Shown here: piece after piece, positions 6,902 to 15,309 of the stretch
Layout of the letters: every line of letters starts with the position of its first letter
Position numbering within the stretch: position 1 is the stretch's first letter
Assembly (NCBI GenBank): GCA_024685385.1
Contig: JAIKVV010000086.1
Span: forward strand, 1-38,825
Reading direction: 5' to 3'
DNA from: Saccharofermentans sp.
Lineage (GTDB): Bacteria > Bacillota > Clostridia > Saccharofermentanales > Saccharofermentanaceae
Length of the DNA: 38,825 nt
The notes under the pieces: model-generated
What the model saw: only the letters and a program-made list of their open reading frames with translations
The model's database searches: none
Told to the model about the DNA's origin: nothing
Position numbers and translations under genes: made by a program

Positions 6902-8674
6902 TCAATCTTCCTGTGCCGGGACCTCCTGAGGAGGCGGGCCGCCCAGACCGACTGCCGATGCCACGAAGGGAGCGAGCAGGACGGAAAGGACATAGCTTAA
7001 GATCAATGTCGGGAAAAGGATCGTAAAGAAGCTCGAAAGCCACATTACCGGCATGGGCGGCATCTGGGCGAGAGCTTCTGCCGGAGCGCGTGACCTGCCC
7101 ATAAGAACGCCGACGAGGCTCAGGATGAGACCGATGATGATGCTGTTGCCCACGGACATCGGGATCGCGTTCAAAAGATAGAACTTCATGGACGGCGGGT
7201 TGGCATTCGCTTTGGCTGCAAGGCCGCGTCCGAGCTTGCCGAGCGGGATGAACAGCGAGATGATGACACCCAGGACTGCGGACAGCAGTATGTTCATGAT
7301 GTACATGATAGCGTGCGGCATCCCCTCGGCTGCCTGAGCGTTCGTCTTAAGAACGACGAAGGTCGCAAGAGCGCCCATTGCTATGGAGATGACGATGGTC
7401 ATTATAAGACCGACTAATCTTTCTTTCTTTTTCATATCTTTTACTCGAAGTTTTATCTTCGGCTCCTCATAATTTATCGATATCTTAAGGTCGGACTTCG
7501 GGAAGCAGGAACACGGGTGGATGTAGCCTTTGGCAACGTCGTAGCCGCGCCTGCTGTCGACCCTGTCGGGCGCATATACCTCCCCCGAGATGAGATGCGA
7601 TCTGCAGAAACCGCATTCGCCGCTGCGGCAGTGCGAGGGTGCTCTTATTCCCGCCCTCTCGAAAGCCGTTAATACCGTCTCACACTCTTTTGCGGGAACC
7701 GTTCTCGTGATCCCGTCGTTGGAGGTAACTTCTATCTTGTAGACTTTATCGCTCGCAGGATCTATCTGATCCTTGTCGCGGTCTGATAACCTGTACTGGC
7801 CGTATGCATCGCGGCGGATCCTTCTGTCGGGAACCGAAAGCTTTGCAAGTTCGCCGTCGATATAATCGTACATTCCCTGCGAGCCGCAGACGAAGTAAGA
7901 GTGATCGGATGAAGGAGCAAACCTGCTGATGATGCCGGATGATATAAATCCTTGCGCAAAGCCTTCTTCTCCTTCACTGACATCTTCATCAGAAAGAACA
8001 TGTATTACGCGGATGCGTGAACAGCTTGCAGCGAGTGAATCGAGTTCTTCGCGGAAGAGGATCTCTTCACGGGTCTTGCTGCCGTAGAGCAAAGTAAGAT
8101 CCGCATCCTCTATGCCGTCTGCTATCGCATATGCGATCGACATCAAAGGCGCAATGCCCGAGCCGCCTGCGATGCCCACGATATGAGGAGCATCGCGCAA
8201 GGGTTCGTAATAGAAGAAGCCCTGCGGTGAAGAAACATCAAGACATGTTCCTTCGGCAAAAGTGTTATTTATGAATTCCGAAGCGAATCCGTCCTTAACA
8301 TTCTTTACGAGGATCTGATATTTTCCTTCCAAAGCCAGTTTGGGAGATGCGCATAGTGAATAAGGCCTCGTGACCAGAGAATCGCCGATCTTAAGAGTCA
8401 GGCTGATATATTGTCCCGCCCTGAAATAAGGCAAGGCATCCGTGCCGCGCGACTCATCCGGGATCAGAGTATAGAGCTTGGCATTAACGAGCTGCCTGAC
8501 TTCACTGACCTTGACTGCAAGCCTTGACGGATGAAGGGATTTTGCAAGGACGTTGGCGTTGTATTCATAGCGGGGCTCCGTATCGGGAGCACTGTCGATT
8601 ATGGCCTTGCGCCTTGGCAGGATCTCCTTGATGCTCTCGGGGGAAACAGAATTCAGATAATCTTTGTCAGCCAT
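6902..8674 (-). CDS. Ferredoxin-NAD(P)H reductase with 2Fe-2S domain fused to a four-helix membrane domain
   Basis: 590 residues. In order: a FAD-binding beta-barrel (about 50-165, with RPYSLCASP for flavin), an NAD(P)-binding domain (about 170-310, GIAGGSGIAPL), a plant-type 2Fe-2S ferredoxin domain (about 320-400, Cys349, Cys354, Cys357 and Cys388 or Cys390), and from Met414 a 177-residue membrane domain with about four helices and a short Pro-rich tail. It should pass electrons from NAD(P)H through FAD and the iron-sulfur cluster to a membrane acceptor. It starts one base after the stop of the CrtI-like gene, so the two are co-expressed. No ribosome binding site is seen before Met414, so I read this as a true fusion. 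The electron acceptor is unknown. Confidence 0.88.
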   Translation of the reverse strand: MADKDYLNSVSPESIKEILPRRKAIIDSAPDTEPRYEYNANVLAKSLHPSRLAVKVSEVRQLVNAKLYTLIPDESRGTDALPYFRAGQYISLTLKIGDSLVTRPYSLCASPKLALEGKYQILVKNVKDGFASEFINNTFAEGTCLDVSSPQGFFYYEPLRDAPHIVGIAGGSGIAPLMSIAYAIADGIEDADLTLLYGSKTREEILFREELDSLAASCSRIRVIHVLSDEDVSEGEEGFAQGFISSGIISRFAPSSDHSYFVCGSQGMYDYIDGELAKLSVPDRRIRRDAYGQYRLSDRDKDQIDPASDKVYKIEVTSNDGITRTVPAKECETVLTAFERAGIRAPSHCRSGECGFCRSHLISGEVYAPDRVDSRRGYDVAKGYIHPCSCFPKSDLKISINYEEPKIKLRVKDMKKKERLVGLIMTIVISIAMGALATFVVLKTNAQAAEGMPHAIMYIMNILLSAVLGVIISLFIPLGKLGRGLAAKANANPPSMKFYLLNAIPMSVGNSIIIGLILSLVGVLMGRSRAPAEALAQMPPMPVMWLSSFFTILFPTLILSYVLSVLLAPFVASAVGLGGPPPQEVPAQED

Positions 8675-8675
8675 A

Positions 8676-10217
8676 TCATCTACCTCCTCCCATTATGTAA
8701 CCGTAGACCATCATGCCGGTCCTGTTGCCGGTGGTATATGTGGGGAAGAATCCCGACAGGCCCTGGGAGTGGCCTCCGACGAAGAAGAGTCCGGGCACCG
8801 TGGGTTCAGATCTTGATGCCATCATCCTGGCGCTCATGCCGTCCCAGCGGTCCGACAGGTATCCGTAGATCGAGCCCTGGGGCGAGCCCATGTATCTTGC
8901 GAAAGTAACGGGGCTTGCGATCTCGATCTCTTCGATGTGAGACCTTATGTCGATCTTCATGACCTCTTCGAAATATGAGATCATCTTATCGGCAACCCGC
9001 CTCTTGGCCGCGACATAATCTTCGGGTTTAATATCAGCCCAGGCATCGTCCGTATAGGATATCGTCAGGACCAGTTCAGTCGTGCCTTCGGGCGAACATT
9101 CGGGAACAGCAATGTTGAGACAGCAGACATCAAGAGCCATGTCGTCCATGTCGAGCTTATTCGAACTGTCGTATATGACCTTGGAATCCTTGGTCGTGCT
9201 GATGAATATGGTATAGTCTTTGATCCCCAATTCTTCGGGAGATGCATCGAGTCCCAGATAAACACAGAAAGCGCGGAAGCCGTATTTCCTCGCATTGATC
9301 TTCTTAAATTCCGATTTGGGAACAAGATCTTTATTATCTATCAGTTTGGAATAAACGATCTCGGGGAAGGTATTGGATACGACAGCAACGGATTCGAAGG
9401 TCTGCCCTGTTGAAGTCTCGACGCCGCAGACCTTGCCGTCCTTCGTCAGGACCTTGGTTACTTCCGTATCGAAAAGGAATCTTACGCCCAGCTGGCAGGC
9501 CCTCCTCATTATCGCAACCGACAGTTCGTGCGATCTCATGGAAGGACAGTAAGCGCCCTTCAGGAAATAACCTGATACCATCATGATGTAGCGGCTCGCA
9601 TCGATAGTGTTGATGTCTGCACCCTGATAAGGCCAGTATGCCGTCATGATGTCGATGCACTTATCACTCATGCCGATCGCGCGGAAGAAGTCGCCTGCGG
9701 TCATGGAGAAGATCCTTGCAAAATTGGGATAGTGCTGCGCCATGATATCCGGGTCAACTACGCCGCGGCATTTGCCAATATATTCCAGGCCCTTCTGAAG
9801 GTCCTTTGCGGCCATGAAGAATTTCTCCATAGCTTCCTTATCTTCAGGGCACTCCTGCCCGATCAAGCGCTCGATATTTTCTTTGCCGTGAGGGAATGTT
9901 ATGTCAAGAGAACGGACGCCGTTTTTCTCGACTATATATCTGAAGGAATCCTTTATGGGGCGCATGTCGACTTTTACGCCGAGTTCATCGAAAAGCAAAC
10001 CCAGTTCGCCCCTGAGGTCGCCTTCACCGAAGTCCGGTATCTCATGGAGCGCGGCTTCGAATTCAAATCTGCCCCTGACAAAGGAGCTCGCCGCTCCGCC
10101 GGGCAGATTATTTCTTTCAATTACAAGGGTCTTGAGGCCAATCCTGGCCGCTCTTAAGGAAGTCATCAGTCCGCCGTTGCCGGCGCCGATAACGATGACG
10201 TCATAACGCAAGTCCAC
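8676..10217 (-). CDS. CrtI/phytoene-desaturase-like FAD-dependent oxidoreductase
   Basis: 513 residues. An N-terminal Rossmann dinucleotide fold (VIGAGNGGLMTSLRAA...VIERNNLPGGAASSF) is followed by a substrate domain, and a C-terminal flavin motif (GLFFVGGHSQGLSGF) is typical of the CrtI/amine-oxidase superfamily (carotenoid desaturases, isomerases, retinol saturases). These enzymes act on polyene or prenyl lipids and related hydrophobic molecules; the actual substrate here is unknown. The start is the GTG at 10217: an AGGGGGTGATC close to the full anti-Shine-Dalgarno match lies just before it, and the longer frame beginning at 10250 would place that site inside the gene. It is first in the redox operon, directly followed by the reductase that may recycle its flavin (inference). 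Confidence 0.85.
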   Translation of the reverse strand: MDLRYDVIVIGAGNGGLMTSLRAARIGLKTLVIERNNLPGGAASSFVRGRFEFEAALHEIPDFGEGDLRGELGLLFDELGVKVDMRPIKDSFRYIVEKNGVRSLDITFPHGKENIERLIGQECPEDKEAMEKFFMAAKDLQKGLEYIGKCRGVVDPDIMAQHYPNFARIFSMTAGDFFRAIGMSDKCIDIMTAYWPYQGADINTIDASRYIMMVSGYFLKGAYCPSMRSHELSVAIMRRACQLGVRFLFDTEVTKVLTKDGKVCGVETSTGQTFESVAVVSNTFPEIVYSKLIDNKDLVPKSEFKKINARKYGFRAFCVYLGLDASPEELGIKDYTIFISTTKDSKVIYDSSNKLDMDDMALDVCCLNIAVPECSPEGTTELVLTISYTDDAWADIKPEDYVAAKRRVADKMISYFEEVMKIDIRSHIEEIEIASPVTFARYMGSPQGSIYGYLSDRWDGMSARMMASRSEPTVPGLFFVGGHSQGLSGFFPTYTTGNRTGMMVYGYIMGGGR

Positions 10218-10365
10218 TTCAAAGATCACCCCCTTTGTGATCAAATGCACCTTCTATAGATTACCACAGTTCTTCCACATTCAAGCGTTGTTTTTGAAAG
10301 TCTACAAATGTAAACTTAAGGCATATCCGGGGTCCTAAAAAAGGACCTTTAAGCAGGAGCAAAAC

Positions 10366-11400
10366 ATGAACAAAAAGATCCTGACTGCCGTTACCGCATT
10401 AGGGCTCATAACTGCAATGACAGCATGCGGCACGGCAGCAGAAACAACAACTACAACAACAACCGGTGAGTCCAAGGTCACGGCTGCTGAAAGCAGCGAA
10501 AGCACCACAACAGAAGAAAACAAAGAAACATCAGCAAGCAAGGCTGATACTGTTGACGTCAACAGGGACCTTACGGCCTATGTTCTTTCCGACAGTGACA
10601 GCGCAAGCCAGATGGCCGAAAAGATCGAGAAAAGATACGGCGTCGATATTGTATACGGCGATGAGATAAGAACCGTTTTCGATGATGCGGGAGATGATAT
10701 CCATGCAGAAAAATATACAAAGGAAGACGGAATAAAAGTTGCATTGAAATCCGTTGACGAAGCCTTGGCAGTATTCCCTCAGGGACTCATTGAACAACTG
10801 TCTTACGGCGGCAAGGGAATCTTGAAGATCTACCTTACCGGCGCCATAGCCAAGGGCAGCGAGAAACCCGCACCCGGCGCATATCCCGCCTTCACCACAG
10901 ATGATGATGAAGAACTCTACTTAACTATCGACATCTCCATGGACGGCATCATAAACGTGCCGACAGTATCGCACGAATTGACGCATGTCATCGACTTCAA
11001 ACTGCACGATCTGGGACTCATAGATGAAGATGAATGGAATAAGCTGAACCCCGAAGGATTTAAATATGTAGAAGACTATTCCAAGTTCAAGCAGAGCGAA
11101 TTCATCGACAAGTATTCTTACTGCTCTGAGCATTACATTCCCAGGCTCTTAACGCAGCCTGACGATCAGGTTTATTTCTATTACAACTATTCGATCGTAA
11201 ACGCTTATGAAGACCGCGCGACATTGATGGAAGATCTCATAACATATAAGATGTGGGGCAACGAGATCGCTCCGGGACTTTATAAATTCGAACACGTGAA
11301 AGCAAAAGCCGAATATCTTCTCGATAAGGTCAAACAGGCATTCACTCTGAATGAATCAGATCTTGCTTCCTGGAAGAAAGCCTGGAATGAGATAAGTTAA
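10366..11400 (+). CDS. Zincin-type metallopeptidase lipoprotein
   Basis: 344 residues. A type II signal peptide ends in the lipobox TAMTAC (Cys21), then a Thr/Ser/Glu-rich stalk runs to about residue 60. The catalytic part has SHELTHVIDF (His203, Glu204, His207), the HExxH zinc site, and a downstream Glu in NAYEDRATLMED (Glu282 or Glu289) that could be the third ligand. This fits a gluzincin-like peptidase anchored outside the membrane; the exact family is not recognised. AGGAGC precedes the ATG. It is transcribed alone, diverging from the CrtI-like operon, and ends at a bidirectional terminator. Confidence 0.8.
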   Translation: MNKKILTAVTALGLITAMTACGTAAETTTTTTTGESKVTAAESSESTTTEENKETSASKADTVDVNRDLTAYVLSDSDSASQMAEKIEKRYGVDIVYGDEIRTVFDDAGDDIHAEKYTKEDGIKVALKSVDEALAVFPQGLIEQLSYGGKGILKIYLTGAIAKGSEKPAPGAYPAFTTDDDEELYLTIDISMDGIINVPTVSHELTHVIDFKLHDLGLIDEDEWNKLNPEGFKYVEDYSKFKQSEFIDKYSYCSEHYIPRLLTQPDDQVYFYYNYSIVNAYEDRATLMEDLITYKMWGNEIAPGLYKFEHVKAKAEYLLDKVKQAFTLNESDLASWKKAWNEIS

Positions 11401-11424
11401 AAGATAAAGGCTTGTAACGACAAA

Positions 11425-11451
11425 AAAGGGACTGTATGACACAGTCCCTTT
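11425..11451. terminator. Bidirectional rho-independent terminator
   Basis: Perfect 11-bp stem (AAAGGGACTGT / ACAGTCCCTTT) with a 5-base loop. A run of A on the left and T on the right let it serve the plus-strand peptidase gene and the convergent CPBP gene. Confidence 0.85.
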
Positions 11452-11469
11452 ATTATCTGTCAGATGCTT

Positions 11470-12699
11470 TTATTGTTTGTTGACCTGTATGGATATCGCA
11501 GGCTCTTCGCCCACGGCTCCGTCGCCGCTCACGATGTAGAGTTTGTAGTCACCGGCTTCAAGCGGGATCTGGACCTGATCGATCCTCATTGCGCCCTCGG
11601 GGATCCACTTGTCGTGCACGACTTCGCCTTTGGAATCTCTGATCCTCACGGAATATTTTCCTTCGGCATTTGCCATGACTACGACGACCTTGCAAGATCC
11701 GTCTTTATCCATAGTAAAATTGATGGGATTTTCCTCGCTTCCGATGTCTTCTGCAGTAACTTTGTAGGACAGCGTGGTCTGGACAAGCTGGCTCTGGAAG
11801 AGATTGACTGCTGATGACGCAAAACCTGATATCAGCATGACGCCTGCGATGATGCCTGCAAAGAGGAATCTCTTTTTCTTGTGGGTCGCAGGATTTAAGA
11901 GCAAGAGACCTAATACGATAAGGAAAGGCGCCGCGATGCCGCCTATGAGATAGGTGCTTAGAGCCTGTTTCAGGGAATCAGCCGTCATGGTCATCTGATC
12001 CGCAGTTCCTGCGCCCGGTATGTTCTCAAGGAGTTTTGTCGCAAGATAGCTTATGGTCGCGGAACTGAAGTTGACGAAGAAATGCATGAGAGATGAAAGA
12101 AGGATGTTGTTCTTCTTTACGACGATATAAGACAGGCAGGCGCCCAGGATGGCAGTATTGATGAATCTTAATACCGACAAGTGGTTAATGCCGAAAAGGA
12201 TCGCCATTATGAGCACGATCAGCCAGTCCTTCTTGATGGATCTGAAGCTTGAAAGGATCGCGCCTCTGTGGATCGCTTCCTCGCAGATCGCGGGAGTTAC
12301 CGCGATGATAAGAACGAGAACAAGGTAACCCGCAGGTCCCGTCATCATCTTCTGCAAAGCCTGTACGTCACTTGATTCAAGTGACGACGGTATGAGTATT
12401 CCCACCAGCGCGATGCTGATGAGGCCGAATGACACTCCGCCCAATACCAAAAGGAGCGAGCCGAAGAAATCTCTTGCAGAGAATTTCTTTATAGGAAACA
12501 TCTCCTTAAGGGGGATCCTGAAGATCAGCGCATATGCTATTGCAAGAACGAGGAAGACCAGCTCCGATGTTACGAGCCCTATCATTCCCCAATGCATCTG
12601 CATATATGCGCAGACGGTTACGAACAGTCCCATGAGGACCGCGAAGAGAACAAAGCCCATCCAGGGCTTAAGCCTTTGCTGATTTGTTAATTGCTGCAT
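11470..12699 (-). CDS. CPBP-family intramembrane glutamic protease with C-terminal outer domain
   Basis: 409 residues with about eight membrane helices. The ABI/CAAX-protease motifs are complete: EExxxR (Glu140, Glu141, Arg145), FxxxH (His173) and HxxxN (His206, Asn210). After the last helix (about residue 310) comes a roughly 90-residue beta-rich domain (NFTMDKDGSCKVVV to the end) that probably faces outside; this is unusual, since most CPBP proteins stop after the helices. Roles in the family range from prenyl-protein-type cleavage to bacteriocin immunity and signalling; none can be picked here. AAAGGAAA lies about 11 bases before the ATG. A TTGAAA with a 17-base gap to TGATAACCT upstream may be its promoter. 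Confidence 0.85.
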   Translation of the reverse strand: MQQLTNQQRLKPWMGFVLFAVLMGLFVTVCAYMQMHWGMIGLVTSELVFLVLAIAYALIFRIPLKEMFPIKKFSARDFFGSLLLVLGGVSFGLISIALVGILIPSSLESSDVQALQKMMTGPAGYLVLVLIIAVTPAICEEAIHRGAILSSFRSIKKDWLIVLIMAILFGINHLSVLRFINTAILGACLSYIVVKKNNILLSSLMHFFVNFSSATISYLATKLLENIPGAGTADQMTMTADSLKQALSTYLIGGIAAPFLIVLGLLLLNPATHKKKRFLFAGIIAGVMLISGFASSAVNLFQSQLVQTTLSYKVTAEDIGSEENPINFTMDKDGSCKVVVVMANAEGKYSVRIRDSKGEVVHDKWIPEGAMRIDQVQIPLEAGDYKLYIVSGDGAVGEEPAISIQVNKQ

Positions 12700-12773
12700 T
12701 TTAATGATTTCCTTTCCCGAAAATATCCCTTAAAAAATCAAGATAAGGTTATCACTATTCGAAGATCTTTTCA

Positions 12774-12815
12774 AACAAAAACGCCTGCCTTCGCGGGATC
12801 CGCTCAAGGCAAGCG
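12774..12815 (-). terminator. Terminator of the BlaI-M56 operon
   Basis: On the minus strand a 10-bp stem (CGCTTGCCTT pairing with AAGGCAGGCG, one G-U wobble), enclosing a smaller GCGG/CCGC helix, is followed by TTTTTGTTT, 28 bases after the M56 stop. Confidence 0.8.
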
Positions 12816-12843
12816 CTTCTTGTTTTCTTCAGATGGCTATGGA

Positions 12844-14757
12844 TCAGCCGGGAATGAAATCCGTCTTTATGAGATTGATCTTGCCGTCTTCAGTGTAGTT
12901 GAAATAGATGTCGATCGTGCCGTAGAAATCGAACTTTCCGGCTTCGCTTCCGCAAAGGCCCTGATGGGCGATCAGGCAGTCCTTTCCGTCAAGCCTTGCA
13001 GCCTTGATATCCCAGATTCCCCAATCAGCGGGACCTCCGATGACATCGCCTGCTTTATATTCTCCGTTAAGAAATTTTTCTGCGGCATCACCGATATCGT
13101 TGCCCTTCTCGGTTTTTAAGAGTTTCTTATAGTGCTTAGAAAGATCGAAAGTGATCTTCTCTTCGGTGCCGTCGATCGTGATCTCACCCGACTTAAGATC
13201 TTCTCCGACGCGCACGCGGATCGGGAAGGAATTATTGGGATCGCCGTTTTCGTCCTTCATGCCGAACTCATCGGAATTCTGCAGGCTCTTCCATACATCA
13301 CCGTCTTTCTTGAGCACCAGGAATTTCATGTAAGGCAGGGAATTGGCGTGGGGGTCGATGCCCAATACGATCTCCTGTGCACCGTCGTTATCGACATCCG
13401 CATAATATACCGTGAAGAAGACAGCAGTATCGGTCTTGGCACTATAGATCTGCTCGTCATCGAATATAAGCGTCCATTCGCCGGCACCGTATTCTCCCCA
13501 AGGCTCGAATTCGATCCTGTCTTTGGTTCCGTCACCGTCGATGTCGCCCTCGAAATAGACGTCGTATGCAATTACTTTCTGCTCATTGTCAGTCTGATCG
13601 TCTTCCGTACCTATGAATGTCTTATCTTCTTTGAACTCCACGGTTTTGTCTTTTCCGTTGTTAAGCTCAACGACCGAGCCGTTTTTATATTCCGTTACGA
13701 TCTTTCCTTCATCGTCCGTCATCTTAAAACGATAAAGCTCTTCCCGGGCAGCATCAGCTGCATTGAGCGGAGCGGCTGCTTTGCCCTGCTCCTTATCGCT
13801 GCTGGGATTGGTCAGGAAGCATCCTGACACCGCCACACAACATCCCAGTCCGGTTACTATCATCCAGATGGCGGGTTTCTTGTAATTTAATATGCTTTTC
13901 ACTCTCTCTTTAACTCCTATCTCAGCAAATGCTACAGGACATGCGCTGATGACATTGCCGGGCCTTCCGAGATCCAGGAGGGTCTGCGAATATCCGGCCT
14001 TATCAAGCTTGTTCATATCCCTTACGGCTCTCTCGTCACAGGCAAGTTCGATGTCTCTTCCGAAAAGGACATATGCAACCCAGCAAAGAGGGTTGAACCA
14101 GTGAAGCGCGAGGAGCACAAAACCCAGGGGCTTCCACCAGTGATCGTGCCTTTCAAGATGAGCCTTCTCATGTTCCAATACGTATTCTTTCATTTTGCCG
14201 TCAAGACCCGAAGGCAGGTATATCACCGGATTTATTACGCCGAGGATAAAGGGACGGTCCGTCTCGTCACACTCCATTACGCCTTCGCCGATCTTAACTG
14301 ACGCAGCGACTGTTTTCTTAAGTTTCAGATAGCTTACGATGCCATAGACGGTAAAGCCCATGACGCCGGCGATCCATATGCCGCAGGCGATGCTGACGAC
14401 AAGCGTCAGCCTTGAAGGACCCTGAGAGGCATTAGCTGCAGAAGATGTATCTGTCGCCGTTTTTACCCCGTTATGGCCCAGCATCTCATTTGCGACATTA
14501 TCGATCAGGATGAGTCCCGAATCCAGATAAGGAGCGCTGTCTTCTGCCGATGTCTTGACGGGCTCGGCCGAGGGCAGAAGGCTCATGGGACTCTCGAAGG
14601 ATATGGGGCATAAGAGCCTTACCGCAACGAGCGCCCAAAGGATGCAGGATATCCACTTCGGTGCCTTCTTGAAGAGGACGCGGAGTAAGATAACCGCCAA
14701 TATGAGCAATACTGCAGTCATGCTCATATTGAATATCTTAAGGAACAGATCGTTCAT
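12844..14757 (-). CDS. M56 (BlaR1-like) membrane metalloprotease with FG-GAP/EF-hand-like sensor domain
   Basis: 637 residues. Helices at the N-terminus and near 120-145 flank a cytoplasmic zincin with LEHEKAHLERHDHWW (His196, Glu197, His200) and DIELACDE (Glu237), the M56 hallmarks. A helix near 300 (WMIVTGLGCCVAVSG) leads to an outer region that lacks the penicillin-binding domain of BlaR1. It has instead two Asp-rich loops, GDIDGDGTKDRIEF and ADVDNDGAQEIVLG, typical of FG-GAP or calcium-binding repeats. By analogy with BlaR1, ligand sensing outside would activate proteolysis that inactivates the BlaI-type repressor encoded just upstream (4-base gap). The start at 14757 has GGGAGG nine bases before it. 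Confidence 0.87.
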   Translation of the reverse strand: MNDLFLKIFNMSMTAVLLILAVILLRVLFKKAPKWISCILWALVAVRLLCPISFESPMSLLPSAEPVKTSAEDSAPYLDSGLILIDNVANEMLGHNGVKTATDTSSAANASQGPSRLTLVVSIACGIWIAGVMGFTVYGIVSYLKLKKTVAASVKIGEGVMECDETDRPFILGVINPVIYLPSGLDGKMKEYVLEHEKAHLERHDHWWKPLGFVLLALHWFNPLCWVAYVLFGRDIELACDERAVRDMNKLDKAGYSQTLLDLGRPGNVISACPVAFAEIGVKERVKSILNYKKPAIWMIVTGLGCCVAVSGCFLTNPSSDKEQGKAAAPLNAADAAREELYRFKMTDDEGKIVTEYKNGSVVELNNGKDKTVEFKEDKTFIGTEDDQTDNEQKVIAYDVYFEGDIDGDGTKDRIEFEPWGEYGAGEWTLIFDDEQIYSAKTDTAVFFTVYYADVDNDGAQEIVLGIDPHANSLPYMKFLVLKKDGDVWKSLQNSDEFGMKDENGDPNNSFPIRVRVGEDLKSGEITIDGTEEKITFDLSKHYKKLLKTEKGNDIGDAAEKFLNGEYKAGDVIGGPADWGIWDIKAARLDGKDCLIAHQGLCGSEAGKFDFYGTIDIYFNYTEDGKINLIKTDFIPG

Positions 14758-14761
14758 CTGA

Positions 14762-15133
14762 TCAGCCCTCCCCGCCTTCGCGGAATGCATCGATCATCTT
14801 CTGGATCTCATCTGCTTCCTTCGCGGTCAGTTTCTTGTTGGAAACGAAAGCCGCTACGAATGCAGGAAGAGAACCCGAGAAGGATTCGTCCACTATCTGC
14901 TGACTTCTTTGGGAATAGAAATCTTCTTTGGAGATAAGGGATGTGACAACGCCGTTGTCGTTCTTCAATAATCCTTTTTCGCAGAGCTTACGGAGTACTG
15001 TATAGGTAGTGGGCTTCTTCCAGCCGAACTCCTTCTCGCAGATCTTGACGAGGTTTCCTGAACCCACCGGCTCGTTGGCCCAGACTATGTCTGCGAATCT
15101 CTCCTGTATAGCACCAAGTTCAAAATCGATCAT
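14762..15133 (-). CDS. BlaI/MecI/CopY-family transcriptional repressor
   Basis: 123 residues. A winged helix-turn-helix (about 5-75, with the family pattern ADIVWANEPVGSGNLVKI...TTYTVLRKLCEKGLL) is followed by a helical dimerisation tail (about 80-120). BlaI-type repressors bind palindromic operators as dimers and are cut or released by the M56 partner, which is the next gene. GGGAGG lies six bases before the ATG. Two palindromes overlap its own promoter at 15224-15285, and the same pair occurs before the LRR lipoprotein gene, so autoregulation and control of the LRR gene are predicted. Confidence 0.92.
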   Translation of the reverse strand: MIDFELGAIQERFADIVWANEPVGSGNLVKICEKEFGWKKPTTYTVLRKLCEKGLLKNDNGVVTSLISKEDFYSQRSQQIVDESFSGSLPAFVAAFVSNKKLTAKEADEIQKMIDAFREGGEG

Positions 15134-15223
15134 TTAATGCCTCCCTTTATCTTCTCTTCTTTTCTTCCTAATCTATTCCCTTTTTGCCGGCCGTCACCGG
15201 CTTTGCATCTTTTCCGGCTGTTT

Positions 15224-15285
15224 GGGTTTATCCGGATAAACCCTCAATGCTCTTCGAGTTTATCGCGATAAACCAAATCTGTCAA
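15224..15285 (-). promoter_or_regulatory. Promoter with twin palindromic operators of the BlaI-type repressor gene
   Basis: On the minus strand: -35 TTGACA (15280-15285), 17-base spacer, -10 TAAACT (15257-15262). A 16-bp palindrome GTTTATCGCGATAAAC (15258-15273) covers the spacer and -10. A 20-bp palindrome with core TTTATCCGGATAAA (15224-15243) lies at the expected first transcribed bases. The centres are 32 bp apart, about three helical turns. Just upstream of the -35 is another palindrome, TTTTTCGCGAAAAA (15291-15304). Confidence 0.85.
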
Positions 15286-15309
15286 GAGGCTTTTTCGCGA
15301 AAAATGAGG

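Noticed and set aside
7441..7444. Separate gene start at the membrane domain of the reductase (Met414)
   Set aside because: The frame is continuous and no ribosome binding site precedes this ATG, so one fused protein is the simpler reading; a sequencing error cannot be excluded.
13132..13827. Long plus-strand frame (231 codons) opposite the M56 gene
   Set aside because: Antisense shadow of a gene with clear family motifs. Long antisense frames recur throughout the window (for example 11464-11814, 14101-14301, 33107-33883) because of codon bias.
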